Source: Pseudomarimonas arenosa (GTDB taxonomy: Bacteria; Pseudomonadota; Gammaproteobacteria; Xanthomonadales; Xanthomonadaceae). From it: a stretch of DNA of 64,000 bases. Made by a program: the position numbers and the translations under genes. The notes beneath the pieces are model-generated. The model did no database searches. It saw only the letters and a list, made by a program, of their open reading frames with translations, and was not told where the DNA came from. The stretch covers positions 1 to 64,000 of the forward strand of contig NZ_JACYTR010000006.1 of NCBI RefSeq assembly GCF_014841215.1. Direction: 5' to 3'. Positions 7,128-16,696 of the stretch are shown here, in pieces. The number at the start of each line of letters is the position of its first letter. Within the stretch, counting starts at the first letter, position 1.

Positions 7128-8759
7128 TCAGGCCGCAGCGCGACTGGCAGAGGAGTCCGGGGCACCCGGTTGCGCATCGATGCTGTGCCCCAGGATCAGA
7201 TCGCTGGCGCGTTCGGCCAGCATCATGGTGGGCGCATTGGTGTTGCCGCCGATCAGCTTGGGCATCACCGAGGCATCGATCACGCGCAAGCCGCTGACGC
7301 CACGTACGCGCAGCTCGCTGTCGACCACCGCCGATGCATCATCGCCCATCTTGCAGGTGCCAATCGGGTGGTAGATCGTCTCTGCCTTGCGTCGCACAAA
7401 CTCGATGATTTGTTGATCGCTGCGAGCCTCATCGCCGGGGAACAGGCTGCCGGCGCGGTACTTGGACAGTGCCGGCTGGCTCAACACCTCGCGGCTTACT
7501 TTGACTGCTTCGACCATCATCGCCAGATCATAGCCTTCGGCATCGCTCAGATAGTTGGCAAAGATGCGTACCTTGTCAGCGGGATTGGCTGAGGCGAGCT
7601 CCAGTCGCCCGCGACTCTTCGGTCGCAGGGCGCAGGCATGTACGGTGTAGCCAAATCCGGGCAAGCGATTGCGGCCATGATCGTCGAGGATCGCCGGGAC
7701 GAAGTGGAACTGCAGATCCGGTCGCGCATCCTCGGCCAGAGAGGAGCGCACAAAACCACCGGTTTCGGCGATGTTCGAAGTGCCCGGGCCGCGCTTGAAC
7801 AGGTAGTAGTCGAGTGCGATCTTGACATCATTGGTACGGTCATAGGTCAGCGACTCGCGACAGCGATCGATGCTGCAGATGTCCAGATGATCCTGCAGAT
7901 TCTGCCCGACGCCGGGCAGATCGCGCAGCACGGCGATGCCGTGCCGGCCCAGCTGATCGGCCGGGCCGATGCCGGACAGCATCAGCAACTGCGGCGAGTT
8001 GAGTGCGCCACCTGACAGCAACACCTCAGCCGTGCAGCGCACCTGCTTGATGCGTCCGCGCTGTCGATATTCCACGCCGACGGCGTGACCGTTCTCGAAG
8101 AGCACGCGAGTGGCCTGGGCCGACGTTTCGATGCAGAGGTTCGGCCGTTCGCGCGCCGGTGCGAGATAGGCTTTGGCACTGGAGCAACGGGCACCATCGC
8201 GCTGGGTCACCTGATAGAAGCCAAAGCCTTCCTGGCGTGGCCCATTGAAGTCGTCGCTGCGCGGAAAACCCGCTTCCGCCGCCGCCGCCAGAAACTGATC
8301 AGACAGCGGATTGTGATAGCGCAGGTCGGCAACGCCGAGCGGGCCACCGCTACCGTGCAGTTCGCTGGCGCCACGCTGATTGTCTTCGGATCGCTTGAAA
8401 TAGGGCAGCACCGAGGCCCAATCCCAGCCCTTGGCGCCGAGTGCGGCCCATTCGTTGTAGTCGCCCGGCACGCCGCGGATGTAGCACATGGCATTGATCG
8501 AGCTCGAACCGCCCAACACCTTGCCGCGTGGCCACCACAGTCGCCGATTGTTGAGCTCAGGCTCGGCTTCGGTGCTGTAGTCCCAGTTCACGCCCTTGCG
8601 TCCCACCAGCTTGGCGATTCCTGCTGGCATGTGGATAAAGGGATGCCAGTCGCGCGGGCCGGCCTCCAGCAGCAGTACCCGTGTGCCCGGCGAGGCGCTC
8701 AAGCGATTGGCCAGCACGCATCCGGCGGAACCGGCTCCAACGATGATGTAATCAAACAC
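7128..8759 (-). CDS. GMC family FAD-dependent oxidoreductase (choline/alcohol dehydrogenase type)
   Basis: The 543-residue protein has the N-terminal FAD-binding motif DYIIVGAGSAGCVLANRLS and the GMC signature WPRGKVLGGSSSINAM near residue 85. The C-terminal catalytic region shows YHPIGTCKMG and GGNTNAPTMMLAER. The family oxidises primary alcohols to aldehydes; members include choline dehydrogenase BetA and alkanol dehydrogenase AlkJ. There is no betB or transporter beside it, so the substrate cannot be named. It converges on the M48 gene with only 13 nt between stop codons. Confidence 0.9.
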   Translation of the reverse strand: MFDYIIVGAGSAGCVLANRLSASPGTRVLLLEAGPRDWHPFIHMPAGIAKLVGRKGVNWDYSTEAEPELNNRRLWWPRGKVLGGSSSINAMCYIRGVPGDYNEWAALGAKGWDWASVLPYFKRSEDNQRGASELHGSGGPLGVADLRYHNPLSDQFLAAAAEAGFPRSDDFNGPRQEGFGFYQVTQRDGARCSSAKAYLAPARERPNLCIETSAQATRVLFENGHAVGVEYRQRGRIKQVRCTAEVLLSGGALNSPQLLMLSGIGPADQLGRHGIAVLRDLPGVGQNLQDHLDICSIDRCRESLTYDRTNDVKIALDYYLFKRGPGTSNIAETGGFVRSSLAEDARPDLQFHFVPAILDDHGRNRLPGFGYTVHACALRPKSRGRLELASANPADKVRIFANYLSDAEGYDLAMMVEAVKVSREVLSQPALSKYRAGSLFPGDEARSDQQIIEFVRRKAETIYHPIGTCKMGDDASAVVDSELRVRGVSGLRVIDASVMPKLIGGNTNAPTMMLAERASDLILGHSIDAQPGAPDSSASRAAA

Positions 8760-9346
8760 GGGGTGAAACTCCAGAGCTGCAGAATCCAGGGGTCAGTCCG
8801 GATCGGGTGGTTCAACGGCAGCCTTCGACAATGATGCGCCTGAGGTTCAGTGGGGCGCGGGCGAGAACGATCGCTTCCGTAGGGCTGCGTGCGGCCGATG
8901 CCGCTTGCTTGAGGCTACGCCCCCAAGCTTAGAGCATTTGCTTCAAACAGGTCTGTGCTGCGTCGCAGCAAGGCCGTGCATGTCGAACGCGATCAGCGAT
9001 TCCTGTCGCGCGCAGTTGCTCGACTACGCCGCGGACGCCGCGATGCTGGCTGGAACCGAACGAGCTCGCGAGTGGGTACACTTGCCCTTCCTTCGCCGAT
9101 CGTCAATGCCCGTGCCCCGCGACGTTCCGACTTCACCATCGATTCTGTTGGCGTTGCAGACGGCGCGCGGTCAGCGGCGAATGGTTGGGTTATTGATTCG
9201 GCCCATTGGAGTTTCAATGAGCCGGATCAAGATGTCAGCCCATCGATCTGCTCGCGTGAAGTTGAACAGGATGTTCAAACTTCGAGTTGCCGAGTCACTA
9301 GGTCGGCTGCGTGCTTTGCAGTCACTGCGGCGTTCTGGGCGTGCCG
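8760..9346. other. Gene-poor interval of about 590 bp
   Basis: No frame on either strand has a credible start, codon pattern or recognisable product. The one clear structure is a perfect dyad TGCTGCG-T-CGCAGCA at 8956-8970. The interval must carry the promoters of the divergent GMC oxidoreductase and MFS transporter genes, but I cannot place a convincing -35/-10 pair. Confidence 0.6.
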
Positions 9347-10690
9347 ATGTCGGCTGAGTCGGACGGCTCATACTGGCAGCGCATGCGCGCCGATCTGGCT
9401 GGATCGCCGCCACTGTTATGGGCCTTCCTGTACTTCTACTGCCTGCTGTGTGGGTACTACGTGTTGCGCCCGGTGCGCGAGGCGATGGGCGCAGCCAGTG
9501 ATGTCTACACGGTGTTTCCGCCCTGGCTGGTCGATCTGGCGGCGGCGCGTTCGATCGATCTCGGTCAGCTCACCCTGCAGATCCTGTTCAGCGCCACCTT
9601 TGTCATCATGCTGCTGCTGCAGCCGGCCTACGGATGGCTGGTCAGTCGCTTTCCGCGGCGGGTATTCCTGCCCACCGTCTACACAGTATTCGTTGTCACC
9701 CTGCTCGGCTTCTATCTCGCCTTCGACTCCGGGCTGCCCGGGCGCGGCATGCTGTTCTTCCTTTGGATAACCGTTTTCAATCTGTTTGCGGTGGCGGTGT
9801 TCTGGAGCTTCATGGCCGATGTGTTCACCGACAGTGAAGCGCGTCGGCTGTATGGCTGGATCGGTGCCGCCGGTACGCTAGGCGCGATCAGTGGTCCATT
9901 GCTGACCACCACCCTGGTCAGCCGACTGGGCATTGCCAATCTGATGCTGGTGTCGGCGGTGCTGCTGGTGCTGTGCATCGTCTGCATCCTGCGTTTGCGC
10001 CTGTGGGCAGTGCAGCGTGAACAGCAGCGCGGCCTGCGTAGCGGCGAAGTGCCGATGGGCGGGCAGTTGCTGGCCGGGTTGAAGCTGATCGCGCAGCAGC
10101 CCTTGCTGCGCTGGATGGCGCTGGCGGTGTTTTTTGGCGTCAGCGTCGGTACCTTGCTGTACAACGAGCAGCGCTTGATTGTGCAGCAGTATTACCCCGA
10201 ACCCGAGGCCAGCACGGCCTACTACGCCATGATTGACCTGGGTGTTAATACGCTGACCCTGCTGGTGCAGCTGCTGCTCACTCGCTGGGTGCTGTCGCGC
10301 TGGGGCATTGGGCCGGCACTGCTGGGGCCGGCCTTGATCATCTTGGTGGCATTCATGGCACTGACCGCATCACCGCTGCCCTTGATCGTGGCGATCGCGC
10401 AGATCCTGACCCGAGCCAGCGAGTTTGCTCTGGCCAAGCCGGCGCGGGAAACCATCTACACCCGGGTTGATCGGGAATGGCGTTACAAGTCCGGTGCCGC
10501 CATCGATACGGTGATCTACCGCGGCGGCGATCTCAGTTTCGTCTGGGTGCACAAGTTCGTTTCGGGGTTCGGTTCCAGCGCGGTGTTCGCCACCGGGGTG
10601 CTGTGCGCGCTATTTATGTGCGTGGCCGGATTCGGTCTCTGGCGCGAGCAGAAGAAACTGCCGCGGGATGTGGGCGGCCCTATCGCCTGA
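9347..10690 (+). CDS. MFS transporter, Npt/Tlc (nucleotide exchanger-like) family
   Basis: The 447-residue protein has about twelve hydrophobic segments. Its N-terminal pattern (YFYCLLCGYYVLRPVREAMG) is typical of the Npt1/Tlc-like branch of the major facilitator superfamily, common in free-living Lysobacterales. The family name comes from ATP/ADP exchangers of intracellular parasites, but free-living relatives are not shown to move nucleotides, so the substrate is unknown. I prefer the ATG at 9347 (MSAESDGSYW). The frame is open to 9311 and GTG at 9341 is an alternative; none has a strong ribosome binding site. Confidence 0.8.
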   Translation: MSAESDGSYWQRMRADLAGSPPLLWAFLYFYCLLCGYYVLRPVREAMGAASDVYTVFPPWLVDLAAARSIDLGQLTLQILFSATFVIMLLLQPAYGWLVSRFPRRVFLPTVYTVFVVTLLGFYLAFDSGLPGRGMLFFLWITVFNLFAVAVFWSFMADVFTDSEARRLYGWIGAAGTLGAISGPLLTTTLVSRLGIANLMLVSAVLLVLCIVCILRLRLWAVQREQQRGLRSGEVPMGGQLLAGLKLIAQQPLLRWMALAVFFGVSVGTLLYNEQRLIVQQYYPEPEASTAYYAMIDLGVNTLTLLVQLLLTRWVLSRWGIGPALLGPALIILVAFMALTASPLPLIVAIAQILTRASEFALAKPARETIYTRVDREWRYKSGAAIDTVIYRGGDLSFVWVHKFVSGFGSSAVFATGVLCALFMCVAGFGLWREQKKLPRDVGGPIA

Positions 10691-10787
10691 GGCGATCAAT
10701 ATTGGGCCATGCTGCGACGGTTGAACCTTGTGTTGCGTCTTGATCCGAGGGTTCGAGTCGAACCTGGTAAACCGACAGGAGAGGGGA

Positions 10788-11921
10788 ATGCGAGGCTTCA
10801 AACGGCAATGGCTGTGCGTGAGTGTGGCGACGATCGGTCTCTGGGCCGGCCTGCTTCGGGCCGAAGTACCGACCGATCTACGCGGGGATATCGGTGGACT
10901 GTGGTTTGATCAGCAACGCAATGGTCAGGGATTGCAGATCGATCTGCTGGATGAGCAACGCGCGGCGGTCACCTGGTACACCTTCGATGCCGATGGGCGG
11001 CCCCTGTGGCTGTTCGGCCTCGGAGAGGCAGTGGGAACCCGCATGCAGGTGCCGATGAGCAGCGCCGAGGGCGGGCGCTTCCCGACCCTGGCGCCCAATC
11101 CGCCGGTGCAGTTCAGCGCCGCCGGCCAGCTGACGATCGAGTTCGCCAGTTGCGATAGCGCCCAACTCAGTTGGACCTCGGAAGACAGCGCCTTGCCTGA
11201 CGGTGAATTCGTGGTGCAGCGCCTGACCCGGGTTGCCGGCGAGCGCTGCAATCGGGCCGCAACCTTTGCCGAGGTGCGTCAATTCAGTTTTGAACACGGA
11301 GCCAATGGCTTCACCCCCTTGTTTGCCGACCTGCCGACCGAGGGCCATGACATCTATGAACTGGATTTCGCGTATGAGGCCTTGCCTGCGCCATTGGCAG
11401 GACGTCGTGGTCTGCGTCTGACCGGAATGAATCGATCGGATGATCTGGCCATGCTGATCACCGCGCCGCTGGCCGGGCTGCAACCGGGTCAGCTGTATTC
11501 GATTGAGCTGGAGATGGAGATCGCCAGCGATGTACCGCGCGGTTGCTTCGGGGTGGGTGGGTCACCGGGCGATAGCGTTTATATGAAGATGGGGGTGACC
11601 CCGTTCCCGCCGCAGGCGGTGGCGCAGGACAACGGCACCGAGGATTGGCTCCGTCTTAACTTTGACTTTGGTGTTCAGTCGGAGGGTGGCGAGCAGGCAC
11701 GGGTGGTCGGCGATCTGGCCAACCGCCAGGACTGTTCGACCGATACGCCGACCTGGCAGCTCAAGCGCCTGGGTAACCTGGGTCGACCGCTGACCGCGCA
11801 AGCAGACGAGCAGGGCCGGCTGTGGCTGGTGGCAGGTAGCGACTCTGCCTTCGAGGGTTTGACCTCGTATTACTTCAGCGCGCTGGATGTGCGTCTGCGG
11901 CCGCTGTCGTCCGCCGAGTGA
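10788..11921 (+). CDS. Secreted protein of unknown function with WYT-type beta-sandwich motif
   Basis: The 377-residue product has a signal peptide (MRGFKRQWLCVSVATIGLWAGLLRA). After it comes GLWFDQQRNGQGLQIDL ... VTWYTFDADGRPLWLFG, a sequence pattern seen in many secreted Lysobacterales proteins whose role is not established. The second half (from about residue 170) looks like an all-beta, carbohydrate-binding-like region but I recognise no family. The ATG has a strong GGAGAGGGGA site. A perfect dyad GGTTCGA-G-TCGAACC lies just upstream at 10750-10764. Confidence 0.75.
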   Translation: MRGFKRQWLCVSVATIGLWAGLLRAEVPTDLRGDIGGLWFDQQRNGQGLQIDLLDEQRAAVTWYTFDADGRPLWLFGLGEAVGTRMQVPMSSAEGGRFPTLAPNPPVQFSAAGQLTIEFASCDSAQLSWTSEDSALPDGEFVVQRLTRVAGERCNRAATFAEVRQFSFEHGANGFTPLFADLPTEGHDIYELDFAYEALPAPLAGRRGLRLTGMNRSDDLAMLITAPLAGLQPGQLYSIELEMEIASDVPRGCFGVGGSPGDSVYMKMGVTPFPPQAVAQDNGTEDWLRLNFDFGVQSEGGEQARVVGDLANRQDCSTDTPTWQLKRLGNLGRPLTAQADEQGRLWLVAGSDSAFEGLTSYYFSALDVRLRPLSSAE

Positions 11922-12658
11922 AGCCCGACCGTCACCGTGCCTGCGCCTTTTCCACCCGGCTGCGCTTGCGGGTGGATCAGGGCAGTCACGCTTTCAGCAA
12001 GTGCAAACGGATCGGACTGCTGATCGGCGCGTTGGCTGGTTGGACCGCCGGCCATGCAGTCGCAGTGGATCAAGCAGGCGTCGCCCTGCGGGTTGAGCGC
12101 AGCAGTTCGGCCTATCGCCTAGATGCCATCACCGCCGAGGAGCTGACCGAGCAGTTCACCACGCAGCGTCCGCGGCTGTTGCAAAAGAATCACTGGCACG
12201 CCCTGACTGAGCTCGACTTGCGGCTTGAGTATCGCTTGGATGCTCGCGAGGACACGTGCCGGATGGTGGAGCCGCTGTTGGTGCTGCATATTCACCAGCA
12301 TATGCCCGAGTGGCATCCGCGCAGCGAAGCCGCAGTTGAGTTGCATGATCAGTGGTCAAGCGTGCAGCAGGCCCTGCATGCGCATGAACAGGGCCACCAG
12401 CAGCTGGCCATCAAGTCAGCACAAAGGATGGCCAAGGTGTTGGGCGAGCTGCAGCCCAGCGCCGATTGCCGCGGCCTGGTGAAGCGGGTTGAGAGCGTTT
12501 GGCTGCGCGAATGGACGCGCATGGAAGTGCGTCAGGCCAACTATGATCAGCGCACCGAGAATGGCATTCGCCAGGGCGCGGTGCTGACCCTGCAGCAACA
12601 GCCGCAGCGACCGATCCTGTATGCGCGCGAGGCCATCATGCTGCGCCTGGATCAGTAG
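11918..12658 (+). CDS. DUF922-type putative secreted zinc protease
   Basis: The product (up to 246 residues) has an internal hydrophobic signal-like stretch (RIGLLIGALAGWTAGHAVA, about 31-49). The DUF922 core follows: LHIHQHMPEWHPRS, then HEQGH (His156-His160), an HExxH-like zinc motif. DUF922 proteins are predicted secreted zinc proteases without proven substrates. The GTG at 11918 overlaps the preceding stop codon by 4 nt, implying translational coupling. A later start near 11972 would give a more normal signal peptide, so the start is uncertain. Confidence 0.7.
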   Translation: MKPDRHRACAFSTRLRLRVDQGSHAFSKCKRIGLLIGALAGWTAGHAVAVDQAGVALRVERSSSAYRLDAITAEELTEQFTTQRPRLLQKNHWHALTELDLRLEYRLDAREDTCRMVEPLLVLHIHQHMPEWHPRSEAAVELHDQWSSVQQALHAHEQGHQQLAIKSAQRMAKVLGELQPSADCRGLVKRVESVWLREWTRMEVRQANYDQRTENGIRQGAVLTLQQQPQRPILYAREAIMLRLDQ

Positions 12659-12667
12659 TTCCTAGAC

Positions 12668-13153
12668 TCAGCTGCGTTGCGGCTTGGGTGTCGCCCACAT
12701 CCTGACCGTCGCGCTGAACACTTCAGTGCCGCCTCGATCACGAACGCTGACCTCGATCGGCAGTTCGTAGCCTTGCTCGGCGTGTGCAGCCGGCACGGCC
12801 GGCGCGGCCACGGCGAGCATCCGCCCTTTCGCCTTGGCCAGATACTTCACCTCCATTCCCTTCGGAATCCAGCGCATGCTGGTCGGCAGACTGGCTTCGC
12901 TGACCACGCCAGCGGTCAACTCGGCAAGATTGCACAGCGCGATCGCGTGCACGGTGCCGATGTGATTCTGTACTCGGCGGCGTTGGTCGATGTAGGCCTC
13001 ACAGCGACCGTGTTCGAGCCGGGTGATGCGTGGCGAGATGCTGCCGAAATAGGGTGCCTGGAAACAGATCGCCCTGCTGAACAGCCAACCGCCCAGCGGG
13101 TAGCGCTGCAGTTTGTTGTATAGGGCGAGCACGCGGGGAATTGAGTCGGACAT
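12668..13153 (-). CDS. DUF4442 domain protein (hotdog-fold thioesterase-like)
   Basis: The 161-residue protein has the DUF4442 pattern: an N-terminal amphipathic segment, GSISPRITRLEHGRCEAYI, then IGTVHAIALCNLAELTAGV, the helix of the hotdog fold, and a C-terminal strand region. Relatives resemble PaaI-type acyl-CoA thioesterases but most are uncharacterised. It lies 70 nt downstream of fadE on the same strand, so a role in acyl-CoA turnover is plausible. The two stop codons of this gene and the DUF922 gene face each other with 9 nt between. Confidence 0.8.
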   Translation of the reverse strand: MSDSIPRVLALYNKLQRYPLGGWLFSRAICFQAPYFGSISPRITRLEHGRCEAYIDQRRRVQNHIGTVHAIALCNLAELTAGVVSEASLPTSMRWIPKGMEVKYLAKAKGRMLAVAAPAVPAAHAEQGYELPIEVSVRDRGGTEVFSATVRMWATPKPQRS

Positions 13154-13180
13154 GGCTTGGTCTATTCAGTCGTGCATGCA

Positions 13181-13206
13181 ACAACGGCGGCCGGAGCCGC
13201 CGTTGT
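13181..13206. other. Strong hairpin between fadE and the DUF4442 gene
   Basis: Perfect 11-bp stem ACAACGGCGGC / GCCGCCGTTGT with a 4-nt CGGA loop. On the minus strand no T-run follows, so it may be a weak terminator or an mRNA-stabilising or processing hairpin at the 3' end of fadE. Confidence 0.55.
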
Positions 13207-13223
13207 ACGTGTTGGCGAAGCGA

Positions 13224-15689
13224 TCAGGCCGCCTTTCGGCCGCTTTCCTTCTTGTGTAGAGACGCCGCGACCAGCTCGGATGGATCGAAGTCATCCACGC
13301 TGATGGCATCGTGCACCAGTACCTGCATTTCGCGCAGCATGGCCACTTCTTCCGCACTCAACATGCCCTTCAGTTGTGCCTCATGCAACTGGCCGTCGTA
13401 GTCCAGTGCGCTGAGTTCGCCGGCCTTGACGTGCTTGAGGAACTTGCGTTCGACCGGCTCGGCGGCGATTACCTTGGCCAGTGCAGCATTGATCCGTCCG
13501 GCCGGATTGTTCTCCCCCGGGGTGAGGAACACGCCCTGGCCCAACCGATCGCGGGTGTCCGACGGACTCATCAGCAGCGAGGCTGCGCGGTGACCCAGGC
13601 GGTCGGACGGTGCCTGGGCGCGGCGGCCCCAGGGGAACACCAGCACCCACAGCAACCAGCCGGCCGGCCGGATCGGGAAATTGCGCAGTGCGGTCGACAG
13701 CGCCAGCTCGATCTTGTAGCAGGCGTCATGGAAGGCATAGGCCAGCAGCGGGCGTTCGGCGGCCGGGCGATCCATGTCCTCATAGCGCTTCAGCATGGCG
13801 CTGGCGATGTACAGCTGACTTAACACATCACCCAGACGCGCCGACAGGCGCTCCTTGAATTTCAGCTTGCCGCCGAGCAGCAGCATCGAAGTATCCGCCA
13901 CCAGGGCCAGATTGGCCGAATAGCGGTTCAACTTGCGGTAGTAGCGGCGGGTGTAGGCGTCGCCCGGCGCGGCGCCGAATCGCGCAGCGGTCAGGCCGAA
14001 CACGAAGCTGCGCACGGCGTTCGACACTGCGAAGCCGATGTGCCCGAACAAGGTGCGATCGAATTCCTTGAGTCGGTAATCCGGATCCTCGTGGGTGGCA
14101 GCCTGCATTTCCTTCAGCACCCAGGGATGGCAGCGAATTGCGCCCTGGCCGAAGATCATCAGCGAGCGGGTCATGATATTGGCGCCTTCCACCGTGATCG
14201 AAATCGGCGCTGCCTGGTAACCGCGGCCGAGATAGTTCTTCGGCCCCAGAATCACGCCCTTGCCACCATGGATGTCCATTGCATCACGCACCACTTCGCG
14301 GCCCATCTCGGTGCAGTGGTACTTGGCAATCGCCGAGGGAACGGCAGGTTTTTCACCGCGATCAACCGCCGAGGCGGTCATCTCCGACAGCGCGCTGACC
14401 GCATAGGCATTGCCGGCGATGCGCGCCAAGGCTTCTTCCACGCCTTCGAAACGGCCGATCGACAGGCCGAACTGCTTGCGGATGCGCGAGTAGGCGCCGG
14501 TGACCACGGCGGCCAGACGTGAACCGCCGCTGGCGGTGGACGGCAGGGTGATAGCGCGACCGACCGACAGGCATTCAACCAGCATGCGCCAGCCTTGGCC
14601 GATGTAGTCTTCACCGCCGATCAGCTGCGACAGCGGCAGAAACACTTCTTCTCCTCGCACTGGGCCATTCTGGAACGCACAGTTAAGAGGGAAGTGGCGG
14701 CGGCCGACTTCCAGGCCTTCGGTGCCGCGCGGCAGCAGGGCCAGGGTAATGCCGCGATCGTCCTGTTCGCCGAGCAGCTTGTCAGGATCGTACAGGCGGA
14801 AGGCCAGGCCGATCACGGTGGCTACCGGAGCCAGGGTGATGTAGCGCTTGTCGAAAGTCAGCTTGACGCCGACTACCTTGGCGCCGTTCCATTCGCCCTC
14901 ACAGACAATGCCGAAATCCGGTAGCGAAGTGGCGTCGGAGCCGGCGCTTGGGCCGGTCAGGGCAAAGCACGGCACTTCACGGCCGTCGGCCAGACGCGGC
15001 AGGTAGTGGTTCTTCTGCTCATCGGTGCCGTAGTGCAGGATCAGCTCGGCCGGGCCGAGCGAGTTCGGTACGCCGACGGTGGAACTCAGTGTCGAGGACA
15101 CCGAGGCCAGCTTCTCGATCACTTTGTGGTGAGCCAGCGCCGAGAAGCCAAGGCCACCGTACTGCTTCGGAATGATCATGCCGAAGAACTTGTTCTTCTT
15201 GATGAAGTCCCAGATTTCCGGCGGCAGGTCGGCGCGGACGTGGGTGATGTCCCAGTCATTGGTCATCTTGCAGACTTCTTCGACCGGGCCATCGAGGAAG
15301 GCGCGTTCTTCCGCACTTAACTCGGGCTTCGGCTGCGACAGCAGTGATTTCCAGTTCGGCATGCCGGAGAACAGTTCACCTTCGAAGCCCACCGTGCCGG
15401 CTTCCAGAGCGGTGCGCTCAGTGTCCGACAGCTGCGGCAGCATCTTGGTGTAGATCTTCAGCAGTGGCGCAGTGAGTTTGCTGCGCCGGGTCGGCACATG
15501 CAGCAAGGGCGCCGCGACCAGGGCGAACAGCACGGCGGCAACGGCTGTGACCCAGCCACTGCCGCCCGCGGCCACGCCGATCGCCAGCGCAACCGCGCTG
15601 ACGATGGCCCAACTCTTCAGCGAGATGCGGAAGTAGGCAGCGGCCATACCGGCCAACAGAAGGGCAAGAAACGGAATCAACACACTCAT
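13224..15689 (-). CDS. fadE: Acyl-CoA dehydrogenase, long membrane-associated FadE type
   Basis: FadE catalyses the first step of beta-oxidation, FAD-dependent formation of trans-2-enoyl-CoA. The 821-residue length and layout match the bacterial long form. Two N-terminal hydrophobic segments (about 4-60) come first, then the acyl-CoA dehydrogenase core (PKQYGGLGFSALAHHKVIEKL, CFALTGPSAGSDATS, GGKGVILGPKNYLGRGYQ), then the DUF1974 C-terminal extension. The ATG overlaps the stop of the upstream hydrolase gene by 4 nt (ATGA), so the two are translationally coupled. Confidence 0.95.
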   Translation of the reverse strand: MSVLIPFLALLLAGMAAAYFRISLKSWAIVSAVALAIGVAAGGSGWVTAVAAVLFALVAAPLLHVPTRRSKLTAPLLKIYTKMLPQLSDTERTALEAGTVGFEGELFSGMPNWKSLLSQPKPELSAEERAFLDGPVEEVCKMTNDWDITHVRADLPPEIWDFIKKNKFFGMIIPKQYGGLGFSALAHHKVIEKLASVSSTLSSTVGVPNSLGPAELILHYGTDEQKNHYLPRLADGREVPCFALTGPSAGSDATSLPDFGIVCEGEWNGAKVVGVKLTFDKRYITLAPVATVIGLAFRLYDPDKLLGEQDDRGITLALLPRGTEGLEVGRRHFPLNCAFQNGPVRGEEVFLPLSQLIGGEDYIGQGWRMLVECLSVGRAITLPSTASGGSRLAAVVTGAYSRIRKQFGLSIGRFEGVEEALARIAGNAYAVSALSEMTASAVDRGEKPAVPSAIAKYHCTEMGREVVRDAMDIHGGKGVILGPKNYLGRGYQAAPISITVEGANIMTRSLMIFGQGAIRCHPWVLKEMQAATHEDPDYRLKEFDRTLFGHIGFAVSNAVRSFVFGLTAARFGAAPGDAYTRRYYRKLNRYSANLALVADTSMLLLGGKLKFKERLSARLGDVLSQLYIASAMLKRYEDMDRPAAERPLLAYAFHDACYKIELALSTALRNFPIRPAGWLLWVLVFPWGRRAQAPSDRLGHRAASLLMSPSDTRDRLGQGVFLTPGENNPAGRINAALAKVIAAEPVERKFLKHVKAGELSALDYDGQLHEAQLKGMLSAEEVAMLREMQVLVHDAISVDDFDPSELVAASLHKKESGRKAA

Positions 15690-16564
15690 GACAACGCTCC
15701 ATTGGAGACCGTAACCGTAGCGGTCACGGGGGGGAGGAACTCGACGATGGCATCGGTAAACGCATCGTTCTGATCACCGGCCACCATATGGGTGGCCTGT
15801 TCGATTCGGCGGTGCTGGGCGTGCGGCACCAACTCAAGAAAATGCGCCACCTCGGCCTCGCCGATCAGGTCGCTGCGGCCGCCGCTGATCAGTAGCACCG
15901 GCACCTCGATCTGGCGTGCGGCTTCGATCAAGGCGTGCTGATGCTGTTCGCCAGCGCGGCCGATCGCGTTCAGCATGCGCGGATCCCAATGCCAACGCCA
16001 GCGCCCGGATGAATCTTGGCGCAACACCGCGCGCAAGGCCTGTTCGGTCTTGCGCTCGCGGTGCGGCAGATAGCCGGCGATGGCATCGGCGGCGTGGTTC
16101 AGCGAAGCAAAGCCATCGGGGAAGGCTTCCATGAAATCGAGGATCCGGGCCACGCCGCGGGCGTCCCAGCGCGGTGCGATATCCACCAGGATCAGGCCAG
16201 CGAAACAACGTGTTCGGGACTGCGCGGCAATGCCCAGAAGGCCGCCCATGGAGGCGCCGACCAGCCAGGGCGAGCGCAGTTCGGCGGCGCTGGCTTCGAG
16301 GTCTTCAATGAACTGCTGCATCGCATACTGGCCGCCTTCGGGCAGCCAATCGCTGTCGCCGTGACCGCGCGCATCCAGTGCGCGCACGTCGTAGCCGATG
16401 GCGGCGAGCCGCGTCGCAGTGGCGCACCAGGCGCCGCGGGTCTGGCCAAAACCGTGGGCGAACAGCACCCCGGGCCCCGGGTTGGGCCAATGGTCGAAGG
16501 CCAGCCGAACCCCGTCGGGACGGGGCAGGTGTCGGGCACGGGCGGTGGTGGCAGTGTGGGCCAT
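15686..16564 (-). CDS. Alpha/beta hydrolase
   Basis: The 292-residue enzyme has the alpha/beta hydrolase layout: oxyanion region VLFAHGFGQTRGAW, nucleophile elbow GASMGG (Ser105), and a late His in EQATHMVAGD near the end. The closest functional classes are small esterases or lysophospholipases. Co-transcription with fadE suggests it releases fatty acids or cleaves acyl esters that feed beta-oxidation. I chose the ATG at 16564, preceded by GGAG; the frame runs on to 16600 over the operator. The TetR gene is divergent. Confidence 0.85.
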   Translation of the reverse strand: MAHTATTARARHLPRPDGVRLAFDHWPNPGPGVLFAHGFGQTRGAWCATATRLAAIGYDVRALDARGHGDSDWLPEGGQYAMQQFIEDLEASAAELRSPWLVGASMGGLLGIAAQSRTRCFAGLILVDIAPRWDARGVARILDFMEAFPDGFASLNHAADAIAGYLPHRERKTEQALRAVLRQDSSGRWRWHWDPRMLNAIGRAGEQHQHALIEAARQIEVPVLLISGGRSDLIGEAEVAHFLELVPHAQHRRIEQATHMVAGDQNDAFTDAIVEFLPPVTATVTVSNGALS

Positions 16565-16602
16565 ACGCTCCAGTATGGAAATCGGGGGTCGCTTTGTCAA
16601 TA

Positions 16603-16620
16603 CGTTGCCGTATGGTAACG
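16603..16620. promoter_or_regulatory. Palindromic operator between hydrolase-fadE and tetR
   Basis: CGTTGCC-GTAT-GGTAACG is a dyad with 6 of 7 paired positions, and a second overlapping dyad ATACG-TTGC-CGTAT lies at 16600-16613. It sits centrally between the divergent hydrolase and TetR start codons, as expected for a TetR binding site that would control both directions. Confidence 0.55.
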
Positions 16621-16696
16621 TTTCTCTCTATCGCAATAGTGTGACAAGATGCAGCGCCGAGCCGCCGATGGGGCGGGTTTTGGATACACTCCGTCC

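Noticed and set aside
8905-9770. Two plus-strand frames in the gap before the MFS transporter
   Set aside because: Composition is Arg/Ser-rich and random, no start signal, and one overlaps the transporter in another frame.
10750-10764. A GGTTCGAGTC string resembling a tRNA T-arm
   Set aside because: It is a perfect palindrome with no acceptor stem, D-arm or anticodon arm around it.
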